In this document: positions 1 to 12,368 of the stretch, one piece after another | Layout of the letters: each line of letters starts with the position of its first letter | How positions within the stretch are numbered: the first letter of the stretch is position 1 | Assembly: GCA_964019425.1 (NCBI GenBank) | Contig: OZ025827.1 | Coordinates: 620,001-684,000, forward strand | DNA length: 64,000 nucleotides | Direction: 5' to 3' | Source: Flectonema sp. DT1601 | Taxonomy: Eukaryota; Euglenozoa; Diplonemea; Diplonemida; Diplonemidae | Notes under the pieces: generated by a model | Seen by the model: only the letters and a program-made list of their open reading frames with translations | The model's database searches: none | Told to the model about the DNA's origin: nothing | Translations under genes and position numbers: made by a program

Positions 1-590
1 TCGACCCGTCGACCGCTGGTTCGAGGTTCTTCCACATCCCCGAGGCCCAGCTCCTGAACGACGCCTACATCCCGCCATGGAACATCGCGGCGGGTTCGTT
101 CATGAGGTTCTGGTGCGCGGACCACCCGTCGGTGAAGAAGTGCGACATCTACATCAACGTCTACAAGTGCGAGGGATGCTTGGGCGGGGGGCTGAACGTG
201 GAATTCAAGGACTACCTGTTGTCCGAGGGTTGGACTCCTTCGCCGTGCGGGCCGAAGTTCATCAGCGACGCGGGGGAGGACAAGCACAAGTTCATGTCGT
301 TCAGGAAGCAGGTTCCGCGGAACCACCTCGAGAGAGTCGACATGGGTTCGAACGTGAGGCTGATGTTCGCGTCGCTGAACAGCAGGGGCGTGGACTGCTC
401 GGGTTTCTCGCTTGCCAAGTGCGAGACCTCGGGATACGACCAGTGCAAGGTCATCAAGGGAGAGTGTGTTGACGACTGGTGCCCGAGGATGCTTCAGGGA
501 CCTTGCATTCCTCCGTACTGTGGTCAGGAAGGCGGAGGCGGCGGCAGGGGATGCACCAACTGTGCTCTGGGGGAGGCGGCCTTTCAGTAG
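1..590 (+). CDS. Secreted Cys-rich array protein, 5'-truncated by window edge
   Basis: This is the 3' part of the array gene described at 1753. The reading frame enters at base 3 and ends with TAG at 588-590. The sequence matches the complete copies base for base by eye, so the truncation comes from the window boundary and not from a broken gene. Confidence 0.9.
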   Translation, partial: DPSTAGSRFFHIPEAQLLNDAYIPPWNIAAGSFMRFWCADHPSVKKCDIYINVYKCEGCLGGGLNVEFKDYLLSEGWTPSPCGPKFISDAGEDKHKFMSFRKQVPRNHLERVDMGSNVRLMFASLNSRGVDCSGFSLAKCETSGYDQCKVIKGECVDDWCPRMLQGPCIPPYCGQEGGGGGRGCTNCALGEAAFQ

Positions 591-1589
591 GGATGGGACG
601 CGCGGCGCGTACAACGGGTATTCCGGCACCCGCTTCTGATTCTTCTTCCGCTTCTTTTTTTTTTTTTTTTTTTGGCTGGCATCGCAACGAGCCTTTTTCT
701 TTTTGTTGCCTGTCATGCGCACCAACAAGGACTTTTTTTTGTTGTTTATTTTCCGAGTTCAACTCGTTAGTTTTCCCCACAGCTGGGGGGGGCCGTTCTT
801 TTGTTCTCTCCGAGAAAAAGCGAACTGAAACCCGTTCCGTCCTTTTTCTTGTCGGCAATATCGGCCTCCGTTCGGAGGTGGGGGATCTGCCAGGTTTTGC
901 GTTTGTTTTTCCTTTCCCCCCGATCGGTTCTTGTGGTTCTCCTCCTCCTCTTCCTGGTGTTGGCTATGCGTGGCCCCCAGCAAGCAGGGGAGAGGGGAAC
1001 GTTTGTTGCATGTTTTCGGTTGTGGCGGATTGGGAAGGCGACGGGCTTGGCGGCGCAAGGCCTTTTCATTCCATCTTTTTATGATGTATCTCATTATTTG
1101 TTTGTGTGTTGTTCGCGGTAGGCTCCGAGTTTTTCTTTTTTTCCACGCGGCGGCTGGAAAACAAAAGAAGAAGTGAAGCGAACCAAAGGGAAAGAAAGCA
1201 ACGCCCCACCTCAATTTTTGACATTCTTTCGAACTGAAGGGTGGCGGTGTCTTCTCTTATTGTGGGACGGAAGCCGGTTCTTATACAAAAAAAAAAAAAA
1301 AATAAAAAAAAAATCAGAAAATCGTTTTCTTGCCAAGGCGTTGTTATTATTGTTCCTTTTTTTTTGCGGCTGTTCAAAGCTGGAGCCGCGCCTTTTGGGA
1401 CCGACCGTTTTTACCAAGTTCTCCTTTTTTTTGAAAAATCGTTTTCCTCTCGCCTTTTTTCAGATAACACAACACACACTCTTCCTTTCCTTTCCTTTCC
1501 TTTCCCTTCCTTCTCGGGCGCCGTACGCTGCTGGTTACGCACGTTTACGGTGTTCCCGCCCGCATTGCATCGAGCGATGTTCTGTACAC

Positions 1590-1621
<32 letters not shown>

Positions 1622-1724
1622 AAGTCTTGTCTTTTTTGCCTTGTGTGATGTAATTGCTTTTTTGTCACGCCTTCTTTCTCAAAACAGGTTTTGCTCTGAG
1701 CCCCTTCGTGCAAAGAAGAAGAAG

Positions 1725-1752
<28 letters not shown>

Positions 1753-1755
<3 letters not shown>

Positions 1756-2553
1756 AAGGCCATCGCAACCCTGATGACGGCGTTCTTCGCAGCTGCCCAA
1801 GCCCAAGACTCGCCTGCCCTGCAGGCGGCCCTGGCCCAGTACCCGACGGACGTCTGCTGGTGCGTGTTCGGGACGCCGGACACAAGCAGCGCGGCAACGG
1901 TGAGCAGCGGAACGTTGGTCGCTCTCGGGGGAGGGCTGGTGGCCAACTACATGCCTGGATGGATCGACCCGTCGACCGCTGGTTCGAGGTTCTTCCACAT
2001 CCCCGAGGCCCAGCTCCTGAACGACGCCTACATCCCGCCATGGAACATCGCGGCGGGTTCGTTCATGAGGTTCTGGTGCGCGGACCACCCGTCGGTGAAG
2101 AAGTGCGACATCTACATCAACGTCTACAAGTGCGAGGGATGCTTGGGCGGGGGGCTGAACGTGGAATTCAAGGACTACCTGTTGTCCGAGGGTTGGACTC
2201 CTTCGCCGTGCGGGCCGAAGTTCATCAGCGACGCGGGGGAGGACAAGCACAAGTTCATGTCGTTCAGGAAGCAGGTTCCGCGGAACCACCTCGAGAGAGT
2301 CGACATGGGTTCGAACGTGAGGCTGATGTTCGCGTCGCTGAACAGCAGGGGCGTGGACTGCTCGGGTTTCTCGCTTGCCAAGTGCGAGACCTCGGGATAC
2401 GACCAGTGCAAGGTCATCAAGGGAGAGTGTGTTGACGACTGGTGCCCGAGGATGCTTCAGGGACCTTGCATTCCTCCGTACTGTGGTCAGGAAGGCGGAG
2501 GCGGCGGCAGGGGATGCACCAACTGTGCTCTGGGGGAGGCGGCCTTTCAGTAG
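1753..2553 (+). CDS. Secreted cysteine-rich protein of unknown function (array copy 1)
   Basis: The product has 266 residues. It begins with a clear signal peptide (MKAIATLMTAFFAAAQA, likely cleaved before QDS). The mature part has 16 cysteines, an even number, including CWC near residue 37, a KCEGC pair mid-protein and a dense C-terminal set (CVDDWC, CIPPYC, CTNC) beside a short Gly run. No TM segment or GPI-type hydrophobic tail is present, so secretion into a compartment or outside the cell is inferred. I do not recognise the family. I chose this ATG because it follows the 28-A run, gives the signal peptide and lies 66 bases after the putative splice acceptor AG at 1686-1687. In-frame sequence continues upstream only as a poly-Lys readthrough of the A run. 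Codons end mostly in C or G, unlike most single-copy genes here, which fits strong expression from many copies. Confidence 0.88.
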
Positions 2554-3552
2554 GGATGGGACGCGCGGCGCGTACAACGGGTATTCCGGCACCCGCTTCT
2601 GATTCTTCTTCCGCTTCTTTTTTTTTTTTTTTTTTTGGCTGGCATCGCAACGAGCCTTTTTCTTTTTGTTGCCTGTCATGCGCACCAACAAGGACTTTTT
2701 TTTGTTGTTTATTTTCCGAGTTCAACTCGTTAGTTTTCCCCACAGCTGGGGGGGGCCGTTCTTTTGTTCTCTCCGAGAAAAAGCGAACTGAAACCCGTTC
2801 CGTCCTTTTTCTTGTCGGCAATATCGGCCTCCGTTCGGAGGTGGGGGATCTGCCAGGTTTTGCGTTTGTTTTTCCTTTCCCCCCGATCGGTTCTTGTGGT
2901 TCTCCTCCTCCTCTTCCTGGTGTTGGCTATGCGTGGCCCCCAGCAAGCAGGGGAGAGGGGAACGTTTGTTGCATGTTTTCGGTTGTGGCGGATTGGGAAG
3001 GCGACGGGCTTGGCGGCGCAAGGCCTTTTCATTCCATCTTTTTATGATGTATCTCATTATTTGTTTGTGTGTTGTTCGCGGTAGGCTCCGAGTTTTTCTT
3101 TTTTTCCACGCGGCGGCTGGAAAACAAAAGAAGAAGTGAAGCGAACCAAAGGGAAAGAAAGCAACGCCCCACCTCAATTTTTGACATTCTTTCGAACTGA
3201 AGGGTGGCGGTGTCTTCTCTTATTGTGGGACGGAAGCCGGTTCTTATACAAAAAAAAAAAAAAAATAAAAAAAAAATCAGAAAATCGTTTTCTTGCCAAG
3301 GCGTTGTTATTATTGTTCCTTTTTTTTTGCGGCTGTTCAAAGCTGGAGCCGCGCCTTTTGGGACCGACCGTTTTTACCAAGTTCTCCTTTTTTTTGAAAA
3401 ATCGTTTTCCTCTCGCCTTTTTTCAGATAACACAACACACACTCTTCCTTTCCTTTCCTTTCCTTTCCCTTCCTTCTCGGGCGCCGTACGCTGCTGGTTA
3501 CGCACGTTTACGGTGTTCCCGCCCGCATTGCATCGAGCGATGTTCTGTACAC

Positions 3553-3584
<32 letters not shown>

Positions 3585-3687
3585 AAGTCTTGTCTTTTTT
3601 GCCTTGTGTGATGTAATTGCTTTTTTGTCACGCCTTCTTTCTCAAAACAGGTTTTGCTCTGAGCCCCTTCGTGCAAAGAAGAAGAAG

Positions 3688-3715
<28 letters not shown>

Positions 3716-3718
<3 letters not shown>

Positions 3719-4516
3719 AAGGCCATCGCAACCCTGATGACGGCGTTCTTCGCAGCTGCCCAAGCCCAAGACTCGCCTGCCCTGCAGGCGGCCCTGGCCC
3801 AGTACCCGACGGACGTCTGCTGGTGCGTGTTCGGGACGCCGGACACAAGCAGCGCGGCAACGGTGAGCAGCGGAACGTTGGTCGCTCTCGGGGGAGGGCT
3901 GGTGGCCAACTACATGCCTGGATGGATCGACCCGTCGACCGCTGGTTCGAGGTTCTTCCACATCCCCGAGGCCCAGCTCCTGAACGACGCCTACATCCCG
4001 CCATGGAACATCGCGGCGGGTTCGTTCATGAGGTTCTGGTGCGCGGACCACCCGTCGGTGAAGAAGTGCGACATCTACATCAACGTCTACAAGTGCGAGG
4101 GATGCTTGGGCGGGGGGCTGAACGTGGAATTCAAGGACTACCTGTTGTCCGAGGGTTGGACTCCTTCGCCGTGCGGGCCGAAGTTCATCAGCGACGCGGG
4201 GGAGGACAAGCACAAGTTCATGTCGTTCAGGAAGCAGGTTCCGCGGAACCACCTCGAGAGAGTCGACATGGGTTCGAACGTGAGGCTGATGTTCGCGTCG
4301 CTGAACAGCAGGGGCGTGGACTGCTCGGGTTTCTCGCTTGCCAAGTGCGAGACCTCGGGATACGACCAGTGCAAGGTCATCAAGGGAGAGTGTGTTGACG
4401 ACTGGTGCCCGAGGATGCTTCAGGGACCTTGCATTCCTCCGTACTGTGGTCAGGAAGGCGGAGGCGGCGGCAGGGGATGCACCAACTGTGCTCTGGGGGA
4501 GGCGGCCTTTCAGTAG
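3716..4516 (+). CDS. Secreted Cys-rich array protein (copy 2)
   Basis: Complete copy with the same 266-residue product as the gene at 1753, preceded by the same A run and splice-acceptor-like AG. I see no substitutions. Confidence 0.88.
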
Positions 4517-5515
4517 GGATGGGACGCGCGGCGCGTACAACGGGTATTCCGGCACCCGCTTCTGATTCTTCTTCCGCTTCTTTTTTTTTTTTTTTTTTTG
4601 GCTGGCATCGCAACGAGCCTTTTTCTTTTTGTTGCCTGTCATGCGCACCAACAAGGACTTTTTTTTGTTGTTTATTTTCCGAGTTCAACTCGTTAGTTTT
4701 CCCCACAGCTGGGGGGGGCCGTTCTTTTGTTCTCTCCGAGAAAAAGCGAACTGAAACCCGTTCCGTCCTTTTTCTTGTCGGCAATATCGGCCTCCGTTCG
4801 GAGGTGGGGGATCTGCCAGGTTTTGCGTTTGTTTTTCCTTTCCCCCCGATCGGTTCTTGTGGTTCTCCTCCTCCTCTTCCTGGTGTTGGCTATGCGTGGC
4901 CCCCAGCAAGCAGGGGAGAGGGGAACGTTTGTTGCATGTTTTCGGTTGTGGCGGATTGGGAAGGCGACGGGCTTGGCGGCGCAAGGCCTTTTCATTCCAT
5001 CTTTTTATGATGTATCTCATTATTTGTTTGTGTGTTGTTCGCGGTAGGCTCCGAGTTTTTCTTTTTTTCCACGCGGCGGCTGGAAAACAAAAGAAGAAGT
5101 GAAGCGAACCAAAGGGAAAGAAAGCAACGCCCCACCTCAATTTTTGACATTCTTTCGAACTGAAGGGTGGCGGTGTCTTCTCTTATTGTGGGACGGAAGC
5201 CGGTTCTTATACAAAAAAAAAAAAAAAATAAAAAAAAAATCAGAAAATCGTTTTCTTGCCAAGGCGTTGTTATTATTGTTCCTTTTTTTTTGCGGCTGTT
5301 CAAAGCTGGAGCCGCGCCTTTTGGGACCGACCGTTTTTACCAAGTTCTCCTTTTTTTTGAAAAATCGTTTTCCTCTCGCCTTTTTTCAGATAACACAACA
5401 CACACTCTTCCTTTCCTTTCCTTTCCTTTCCCTTCCTTCTCGGGCGCCGTACGCTGCTGGTTACGCACGTTTACGGTGTTCCCGCCCGCATTGCATCGAG
5501 CGATGTTCTGTACAC

Positions 5516-5547
<32 letters not shown>

Positions 5548-5650
5548 AAGTCTTGTCTTTTTTGCCTTGTGTGATGTAATTGCTTTTTTGTCACGCCTTC
5601 TTTCTCAAAACAGGTTTTGCTCTGAGCCCCTTCGTGCAAAGAAGAAGAAG

Positions 5651-5678
<28 letters not shown>

Positions 5679-5681
<3 letters not shown>

Positions 5682-6479
5682 AAGGCCATCGCAACCCTGA
5701 TGACGGCGTTCTTCGCAGCTGCCCAAGCCCAAGACTCGCCTGCCCTGCAGGCGGCCCTGGCCCAGTACCCGACGGACGTCTGCTGGTGCGTGTTCGGGAC
5801 GCCGGACACAAGCAGCGCGGCAACGGTGAGCAGCGGAACGTTGGTCGCTCTCGGGGGAGGGCTGGTGGCCAACTACATGCCTGGATGGATCGACCCGTCG
5901 ACCGCTGGTTCGAGGTTCTTCCACATCCCCGAGGCCCAGCTCCTGAACGACGCCTACATCCCGCCATGGAACATCGCGGCGGGTTCGTTCATGAGGTTCT
6001 GGTGCGCGGACCACCCGTCGGTGAAGAAGTGCGACATCTACATCAACGTCTACAAGTGCGAGGGATGCTTGGGCGGGGGGCTGAACGTGGAATTCAAGGA
6101 CTACCTGTTGTCCGAGGGTTGGACTCCTTCGCCGTGCGGGCCGAAGTTCATCAGCGACGCGGGGGAGGACAAGCACAAGTTCATGTCGTTCAGGAAGCAG
6201 GTTCCGCGGAACCACCTCGAGAGAGTCGACATGGGTTCGAACGTGAGGCTGATGTTCGCGTCGCTGAACAGCAGGGGCGTGGACTGCTCGGGTTTCTCGC
6301 TTGCCAAGTGCGAGACCTCGGGATACGACCAGTGCAAGGTCATCAAGGGAGAGTGTGTTGACGACTGGTGCCCGAGGATGCTTCAGGGACCTTGCATTCC
6401 TCCGTACTGTGGTCAGGAAGGCGGAGGCGGCGGCAGGGGATGCACCAACTGTGCTCTGGGGGAGGCGGCCTTTCAGTAG
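5679..6479 (+). CDS. Secreted Cys-rich array protein (copy 3)
   Basis: Complete copy, product identical to that at 1753; spacer and upstream A run also unchanged. Confidence 0.88.
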
Positions 6480-7478
6480 GGATGGGACGCGCGGCGCGTA
6501 CAACGGGTATTCCGGCACCCGCTTCTGATTCTTCTTCCGCTTCTTTTTTTTTTTTTTTTTTTGGCTGGCATCGCAACGAGCCTTTTTCTTTTTGTTGCCT
6601 GTCATGCGCACCAACAAGGACTTTTTTTTGTTGTTTATTTTCCGAGTTCAACTCGTTAGTTTTCCCCACAGCTGGGGGGGGCCGTTCTTTTGTTCTCTCC
6701 GAGAAAAAGCGAACTGAAACCCGTTCCGTCCTTTTTCTTGTCGGCAATATCGGCCTCCGTTCGGAGGTGGGGGATCTGCCAGGTTTTGCGTTTGTTTTTC
6801 CTTTCCCCCCGATCGGTTCTTGTGGTTCTCCTCCTCCTCTTCCTGGTGTTGGCTATGCGTGGCCCCCAGCAAGCAGGGGAGAGGGGAACGTTTGTTGCAT
6901 GTTTTCGGTTGTGGCGGATTGGGAAGGCGACGGGCTTGGCGGCGCAAGGCCTTTTCATTCCATCTTTTTATGATGTATCTCATTATTTGTTTGTGTGTTG
7001 TTCGCGGTAGGCTCCGAGTTTTTCTTTTTTTCCACGCGGCGGCTGGAAAACAAAAGAAGAAGTGAAGCGAACCAAAGGGAAAGAAAGCAACGCCCCACCT
7101 CAATTTTTGACATTCTTTCGAACTGAAGGGTGGCGGTGTCTTCTCTTATTGTGGGACGGAAGCCGGTTCTTATACAAAAAAAAAAAAAAAATAAAAAAAA
7201 AATCAGAAAATCGTTTTCTTGCCAAGGCGTTGTTATTATTGTTCCTTTTTTTTTGCGGCTGTTCAAAGCTGGAGCCGCGCCTTTTGGGACCGACCGTTTT
7301 TACCAAGTTCTCCTTTTTTTTGAAAAATCGTTTTCCTCTCGCCTTTTTTCAGATAACACAACACACACTCTTCCTTTCCTTTCCTTTCCTTTCCCTTCCT
7401 TCTCGGGCGCCGTACGCTGCTGGTTACGCACGTTTACGGTGTTCCCGCCCGCATTGCATCGAGCGATGTTCTGTACAC

Positions 7479-7510
<32 letters not shown>

Positions 7511-7613
7511 AAGTCTTGTCTTTTTTGCCTTGTGTGATGTAATTGCTTTTTTGTCACGCCTTCTTTCTCAAAACAGGTTTTGCTCTGAGCCCCTTCGTGC
7601 AAAGAAGAAGAAG

Positions 7614-7641
<28 letters not shown>

Positions 7642-7644
<3 letters not shown>

Positions 7645-8442
7645 AAGGCCATCGCAACCCTGATGACGGCGTTCTTCGCAGCTGCCCAAGCCCAAGACTC
7701 GCCTGCCCTGCAGGCGGCCCTGGCCCAGTACCCGACGGACGTCTGCTGGTGCGTGTTCGGGACGCCGGACACAAGCAGCGCGGCAACGGTGAGCAGCGGA
7801 ACGTTGGTCGCTCTCGGGGGAGGGCTGGTGGCCAACTACATGCCTGGATGGATCGACCCGTCGACCGCTGGTTCGAGGTTCTTCCACATCCCCGAGGCCC
7901 AGCTCCTGAACGACGCCTACATCCCGCCATGGAACATCGCGGCGGGTTCGTTCATGAGGTTCTGGTGCGCGGACCACCCGTCGGTGAAGAAGTGCGACAT
8001 CTACATCAACGTCTACAAGTGCGAGGGATGCTTGGGCGGGGGGCTGAACGTGGAATTCAAGGACTACCTGTTGTCCGAGGGTTGGACTCCTTCGCCGTGC
8101 GGGCCGAAGTTCATCAGCGACGCGGGGGAGGACAAGCACAAGTTCATGTCGTTCAGGAAGCAGGTTCCGCGGAACCACCTCGAGAGAGTCGACATGGGTT
8201 CGAACGTGAGGCTGATGTTCGCGTCGCTGAACAGCAGGGGCGTGGACTGCTCGGGTTTCTCGCTTGCCAAGTGCGAGACCTCGGGATACGACCAGTGCAA
8301 GGTCATCAAGGGAGAGTGTGTTGACGACTGGTGCCCGAGGATGCTTCAGGGACCTTGCATTCCTCCGTACTGTGGTCAGGAAGGCGGAGGCGGCGGCAGG
8401 GGATGCACCAACTGTGCTCTGGGGGAGGCGGCCTTTCAGTAG
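7642..8442 (+). CDS. Secreted Cys-rich array protein (copy 4)
   Basis: Complete copy, product identical to that at 1753; spacer and upstream A run also unchanged. Confidence 0.88.
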
Positions 8443-9441
8443 GGATGGGACGCGCGGCGCGTACAACGGGTATTCCGGCACCCGCTTCTGATTCTTCTTC
8501 CGCTTCTTTTTTTTTTTTTTTTTTTGGCTGGCATCGCAACGAGCCTTTTTCTTTTTGTTGCCTGTCATGCGCACCAACAAGGACTTTTTTTTGTTGTTTA
8601 TTTTCCGAGTTCAACTCGTTAGTTTTCCCCACAGCTGGGGGGGGCCGTTCTTTTGTTCTCTCCGAGAAAAAGCGAACTGAAACCCGTTCCGTCCTTTTTC
8701 TTGTCGGCAATATCGGCCTCCGTTCGGAGGTGGGGGATCTGCCAGGTTTTGCGTTTGTTTTTCCTTTCCCCCCGATCGGTTCTTGTGGTTCTCCTCCTCC
8801 TCTTCCTGGTGTTGGCTATGCGTGGCCCCCAGCAAGCAGGGGAGAGGGGAACGTTTGTTGCATGTTTTCGGTTGTGGCGGATTGGGAAGGCGACGGGCTT
8901 GGCGGCGCAAGGCCTTTTCATTCCATCTTTTTATGATGTATCTCATTATTTGTTTGTGTGTTGTTCGCGGTAGGCTCCGAGTTTTTCTTTTTTTCCACGC
9001 GGCGGCTGGAAAACAAAAGAAGAAGTGAAGCGAACCAAAGGGAAAGAAAGCAACGCCCCACCTCAATTTTTGACATTCTTTCGAACTGAAGGGTGGCGGT
9101 GTCTTCTCTTATTGTGGGACGGAAGCCGGTTCTTATACAAAAAAAAAAAAAAAATAAAAAAAAAATCAGAAAATCGTTTTCTTGCCAAGGCGTTGTTATT
9201 ATTGTTCCTTTTTTTTTGCGGCTGTTCAAAGCTGGAGCCGCGCCTTTTGGGACCGACCGTTTTTACCAAGTTCTCCTTTTTTTTGAAAAATCGTTTTCCT
9301 CTCGCCTTTTTTCAGATAACACAACACACACTCTTCCTTTCCTTTCCTTTCCTTTCCCTTCCTTCTCGGGCGCCGTACGCTGCTGGTTACGCACGTTTAC
9401 GGTGTTCCCGCCCGCATTGCATCGAGCGATGTTCTGTACAC

Positions 9442-9473
<32 letters not shown>

Positions 9474-9576
9474 AAGTCTTGTCTTTTTTGCCTTGTGTGA
9501 TGTAATTGCTTTTTTGTCACGCCTTCTTTCTCAAAACAGGTTTTGCTCTGAGCCCCTTCGTGCAAAGAAGAAGAAG

Positions 9577-9604
<28 letters not shown>

Positions 9605-9607
<3 letters not shown>

Positions 9608-10405
9608 AAGGCCATCGCAACCCTGATGACGGCGTTCTTCGCAGCTGCCCAAGCCCAAGACTCGCCTGCCCTGCAGGCGGCCCTGGCCCAGTACCCGACG
9701 GACGTCTGCTGGTGCGTGTTCGGGACGCCGGACACAAGCAGCGCGGCAACGGTGAGCAGCGGAACGTTGGTCGCTCTCGGGGGAGGGCTGGTGGCCAACT
9801 ACATGCCTGGATGGATCGACCCGTCGACCGCTGGTTCGAGGTTCTTCCACATCCCCGAGGCCCAGCTCCTGAACGACGCCTACATCCCGCCATGGAACAT
9901 CGCGGCGGGTTCGTTCATGAGGTTCTGGTGCGCGGACCACCCGTCGGTGAAGAAGTGCGACATCTACATCAACGTCTACAAGTGCGAGGGATGCTTGGGC
10001 GGGGGGCTGAACGTGGAATTCAAGGACTACCTGTTGTCCGAGGGTTGGACTCCTTCGCCGTGCGGGCCGAAGTTCATCAGCGACGCGGGGGAGGACAAGC
10101 ACAAGTTCATGTCGTTCAGGAAGCAGGTTCCGCGGAACCACCTCGAGAGAGTCGACATGGGTTCGAACGTGAGGCTGATGTTCGCGTCGCTGAACAGCAG
10201 GGGCGTGGACTGCTCGGGTTTCTCGCTTGCCAAGTGCGAGACCTCGGGATACGACCAGTGCAAGGTCATCAAGGGAGAGTGTGTTGACGACTGGTGCCCG
10301 AGGATGCTTCAGGGACCTTGCATTCCTCCGTACTGTGGTCAGGAAGGCGGAGGCGGCGGCAGGGGATGCACCAACTGTGCTCTGGGGGAGGCGGCCTTTC
10401 AGTAG
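9605..10405 (+). CDS. Secreted Cys-rich array protein (copy 5)
   Basis: Complete copy, product identical to that at 1753; spacer and upstream A run also unchanged. Confidence 0.88.
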
Positions 10406-11404
10406 GGATGGGACGCGCGGCGCGTACAACGGGTATTCCGGCACCCGCTTCTGATTCTTCTTCCGCTTCTTTTTTTTTTTTTTTTTTTGGCTGGCATCGC
10501 AACGAGCCTTTTTCTTTTTGTTGCCTGTCATGCGCACCAACAAGGACTTTTTTTTGTTGTTTATTTTCCGAGTTCAACTCGTTAGTTTTCCCCACAGCTG
10601 GGGGGGGCCGTTCTTTTGTTCTCTCCGAGAAAAAGCGAACTGAAACCCGTTCCGTCCTTTTTCTTGTCGGCAATATCGGCCTCCGTTCGGAGGTGGGGGA
10701 TCTGCCAGGTTTTGCGTTTGTTTTTCCTTTCCCCCCGATCGGTTCTTGTGGTTCTCCTCCTCCTCTTCCTGGTGTTGGCTATGCGTGGCCCCCAGCAAGC
10801 AGGGGAGAGGGGAACGTTTGTTGCATGTTTTCGGTTGTGGCGGATTGGGAAGGCGACGGGCTTGGCGGCGCAAGGCCTTTTCATTCCATCTTTTTATGAT
10901 GTATCTCATTATTTGTTTGTGTGTTGTTCGCGGTAGGCTCCGAGTTTTTCTTTTTTTCCACGCGGCGGCTGGAAAACAAAAGAAGAAGTGAAGCGAACCA
11001 AAGGGAAAGAAAGCAACGCCCCACCTCAATTTTTGACATTCTTTCGAACTGAAGGGTGGCGGTGTCTTCTCTTATTGTGGGACGGAAGCCGGTTCTTATA
11101 CAAAAAAAAAAAAAAAATAAAAAAAAAATCAGAAAATCGTTTTCTTGCCAAGGCGTTGTTATTATTGTTCCTTTTTTTTTGCGGCTGTTCAAAGCTGGAG
11201 CCGCGCCTTTTGGGACCGACCGTTTTTACCAAGTTCTCCTTTTTTTTGAAAAATCGTTTTCCTCTCGCCTTTTTTCAGATAACACAACACACACTCTTCC
11301 TTTCCTTTCCTTTCCTTTCCCTTCCTTCTCGGGCGCCGTACGCTGCTGGTTACGCACGTTTACGGTGTTCCCGCCCGCATTGCATCGAGCGATGTTCTGT
11401 ACAC

Positions 11405-11436
<32 letters not shown>

Positions 11437-11539
11437 AAGTCTTGTCTTTTTTGCCTTGTGTGATGTAATTGCTTTTTTGTCACGCCTTCTTTCTCAAAAC
11501 AGGTTTTGCTCTGAGCCCCTTCGTGCAAAGAAGAAGAAG

Positions 11540-11567
<28 letters not shown>

Positions 11568-11570
<3 letters not shown>

Positions 11571-12368
11571 AAGGCCATCGCAACCCTGATGACGGCGTTC
11601 TTCGCAGCTGCCCAAGCCCAAGACTCGCCTGCCCTGCAGGCGGCCCTGGCCCAGTACCCGACGGACGTCTGCTGGTGCGTGTTCGGGACGCCGGACACAA
11701 GCAGCGCGGCAACGGTGAGCAGCGGAACGTTGGTCGCTCTCGGGGGAGGGCTGGTGGCCAACTACATGCCTGGATGGATCGACCCGTCGACCGCTGGTTC
11801 GAGGTTCTTCCACATCCCCGAGGCCCAGCTCCTGAACGACGCCTACATCCCGCCATGGAACATCGCGGCGGGTTCGTTCATGAGGTTCTGGTGCGCGGAC
11901 CACCCGTCGGTGAAGAAGTGCGACATCTACATCAACGTCTACAAGTGCGAGGGATGCTTGGGCGGGGGGCTGAACGTGGAATTCAAGGACTACCTGTTGT
12001 CCGAGGGTTGGACTCCTTCGCCGTGCGGGCCGAAGTTCATCAGCGACGCGGGGGAGGACAAGCACAAGTTCATGTCGTTCAGGAAGCAGGTTCCGCGGAA
12101 CCACCTCGAGAGAGTCGACATGGGTTCGAACGTGAGGCTGATGTTCGCGTCGCTGAACAGCAGGGGCGTGGACTGCTCGGGTTTCTCGCTTGCCAAGTGC
12201 GAGACCTCGGGATACGACCAGTGCAAGGTCATCAAGGGAGAGTGTGTTGACGACTGGTGCCCGAGGATGCTTCAGGGACCTTGCATTCCTCCGTACTGTG
12301 GTCAGGAAGGCGGAGGCGGCGGCAGGGGATGCACCAACTGTGCTCTGGGGGAGGCGGCCTTTCAGTAG
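11568..12368 (+). CDS. Secreted Cys-rich array protein (copy 6, last in array)
   Basis: Last complete copy, product identical to that at 1753. The spacer that follows is the one interrupted by the inserted element at 13397, and no seventh coding sequence follows it. Confidence 0.88.

Noticed and set aside
479-1084. 201-codon + frame overlapping the array gene's end
   Set aside because: It starts inside the coding sequence in another frame and runs through a T run; no family resemblance.
1173-2435. 420-codon + frame through the array spacer into the gene
   Set aside because: It reads through three A runs as poly-Lys and is out of frame with the Cys-rich product; no ATG with acceptor context supports it.
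1411-2691. 426-codon minus-strand open frame over each array unit
   Set aside because: It is a shadow of the GC-rich array gene. It contains poly-Phe and poly-Lys stretches from the A and T runs, while the + frame has a signal peptide and 16 ordered cysteines.
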